This document shows, in pieces, positions 5,445-5,914 of a DNA stretch of 5,914 bases. Numbering within the stretch: position 1 is the stretch's first letter; each line of letters starts with the position of its first letter. This DNA is from Sideroxydans sp. (GTDB lineage Bacteria > Pseudomonadota > Gammaproteobacteria > Burkholderiales > Gallionellaceae). The DNA is taken from positions 1 through 5,914 of the forward strand of contig JAVBYP010000235.1 in assembly GCA_030823965.1 (NCBI GenBank), read 5' to 3'. Position numbers and translations under genes: made by a program. Under the pieces are notes generated by a model. That model was not told where the DNA came from. It ran no database searches and saw only the letters and a list, made by a program, of their open reading frames with translations.

Positions 5445-5914
5445 ATGCGCGTTTCACAATTTTTCATCTCCACCATCAAAGAAGCACCTACCGAAGCTGA
5501 ACTTCCCAGCCACCGCCTGATGTTGCGTGCGGGCTATATCCGCAAACTAGCTAGCGGCCTATACACCTGGATGCCACTGGGCTTACGTGTGTTACGCAAA
5601 GTCGAGAATATCGTGCGCGAAGAGATGAACAAGAGCGGCGGCATCGAACTGTTGATGCCTGCCGTACAACCGGCGGAACTATGGCAAGAGACAGGGCGCT
5701 GGGAAGTCTTCGGTCCACAGATGTTGAAGATCAAAGATCGCCACGACAACCAGTTCTGCTTCGGCCCTACCCATGAGGAAGTCATCACCGACATCGCACG
5801 CCGTGAAGTGAAGAGCTATCGCCAACTCCCGCTGAACTTCTACCAGATACAGACCAAATTCCGCGATGAGGTGCGTCCCCGTTTCGGCGTCATGCGTGCG
5901 CGTGAGTTCATGAT
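5445..5914 (+). CDS. proS: Prolyl-tRNA synthetase, N-terminal 156 residues; gene cut by the window edge
   Basis: ProRS is a class II synthetase that charges tRNA-Pro with proline in the cytoplasm. The frame from ATG at 5445 opens [15 protein letters not shown] and continues with [18 protein letters not shown] and a motif 1 region ([20 protein letters not shown], about 61-80). The GPTHEEV segment carries the TxE loop Thr109/Glu111, and motif 2 begins with [17 protein letters not shown] including Arg140. These match the long bacterial-type ProRS, which normally carries an inserted editing domain after this point; that part, and the remaining roughly 400 residues, lie beyond base 5914. GAAGAG at 5431-5436 is a fair Shine-Dalgarno. 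The gene is divergent from rppH with a 122-bp gap. Confidence 0.97.
   Translation, partial: MRVSQFFISTIKEAPTEAELPSHRLMLRAGYIRKLASGLYTWMPLGLRVLRKVENIVREEMNKSGGIELLMPAVQPAELWQETGRWEVFGPQMLKIKDRHDNQFCFGPTHEEVITDIARREVKSYRQLPLNFYQIQTKFRDEVRPRFGVMRAREFM

Noticed and set aside
5534..5794. 86-codon open frame on the minus strand within proS
   Set aside because: It is antisense to the conserved proS coding sequence and shows no motif or start signal.

Overview
The window looks like ordinary chromosomal housekeeping DNA from a Gram-negative proteobacterium. The tRNA-Tyr/tRNA-Gly/tRNA-Thr/tuf order, the radC | coaBC-dut block and the RppH and CBS proteins point to a betaproteobacterium. A Nitrosomonadales or Gallionellaceae-like member is my best guess, with the genus unresolved. 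I see no insertion sequence, CRISPR array, phage gene or toxin-antitoxin pair, and no clearly foreign base composition. No gene-free stretch exceeds 300 bases.

Left block (minus strand, 1-1270). A consensus-like promoter with a GC-only discriminator drives tRNA-Tyr(GTA), tRNA-Gly(TCC) and tRNA-Thr(GGT), followed by tuf (EF-Tu), which is cut by the window edge. radC lies upstream in the same direction. The tRNA-Thr T-loop carries C where U55 is nearly universal.

Middle block (plus strand, 1448-3087). coaBC, a bifunctional coenzyme A biosynthesis enzyme, is divergent from radC and overlaps dut (dUTPase) by an ATGA junction. The pair ends at a strong symmetrical terminator (3105-3134) shared with the convergent genes on its right.

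Right block (minus strand, 3151-5322). rppH (RNA 5' pyrophosphohydrolase), a stand-alone CBS-pair protein and a lipoprotein with a C-terminal PEGA domain run in one direction. A hairpin with a short U-tract separates the CBS and lipoprotein genes and may lower lipoprotein expression. A perfect 8-bp dyad sits just before the rppH start. proS (prolyl-tRNA synthetase) begins divergently at 5445 and runs off the window.

The themes are translation (tuf, three tRNAs, proS), nucleotide and cofactor supply (coaBC, dut), RNA decay (rppH) and two poorly characterised proteins (CBS, PEGA lipoprotein). I found no wholly new system. The items most worth a second look are the tRNA-Thr T-loop variant, the rppH leader hairpin, the attenuator-like hairpin before the lipoprotein, and the lipoprotein itself.
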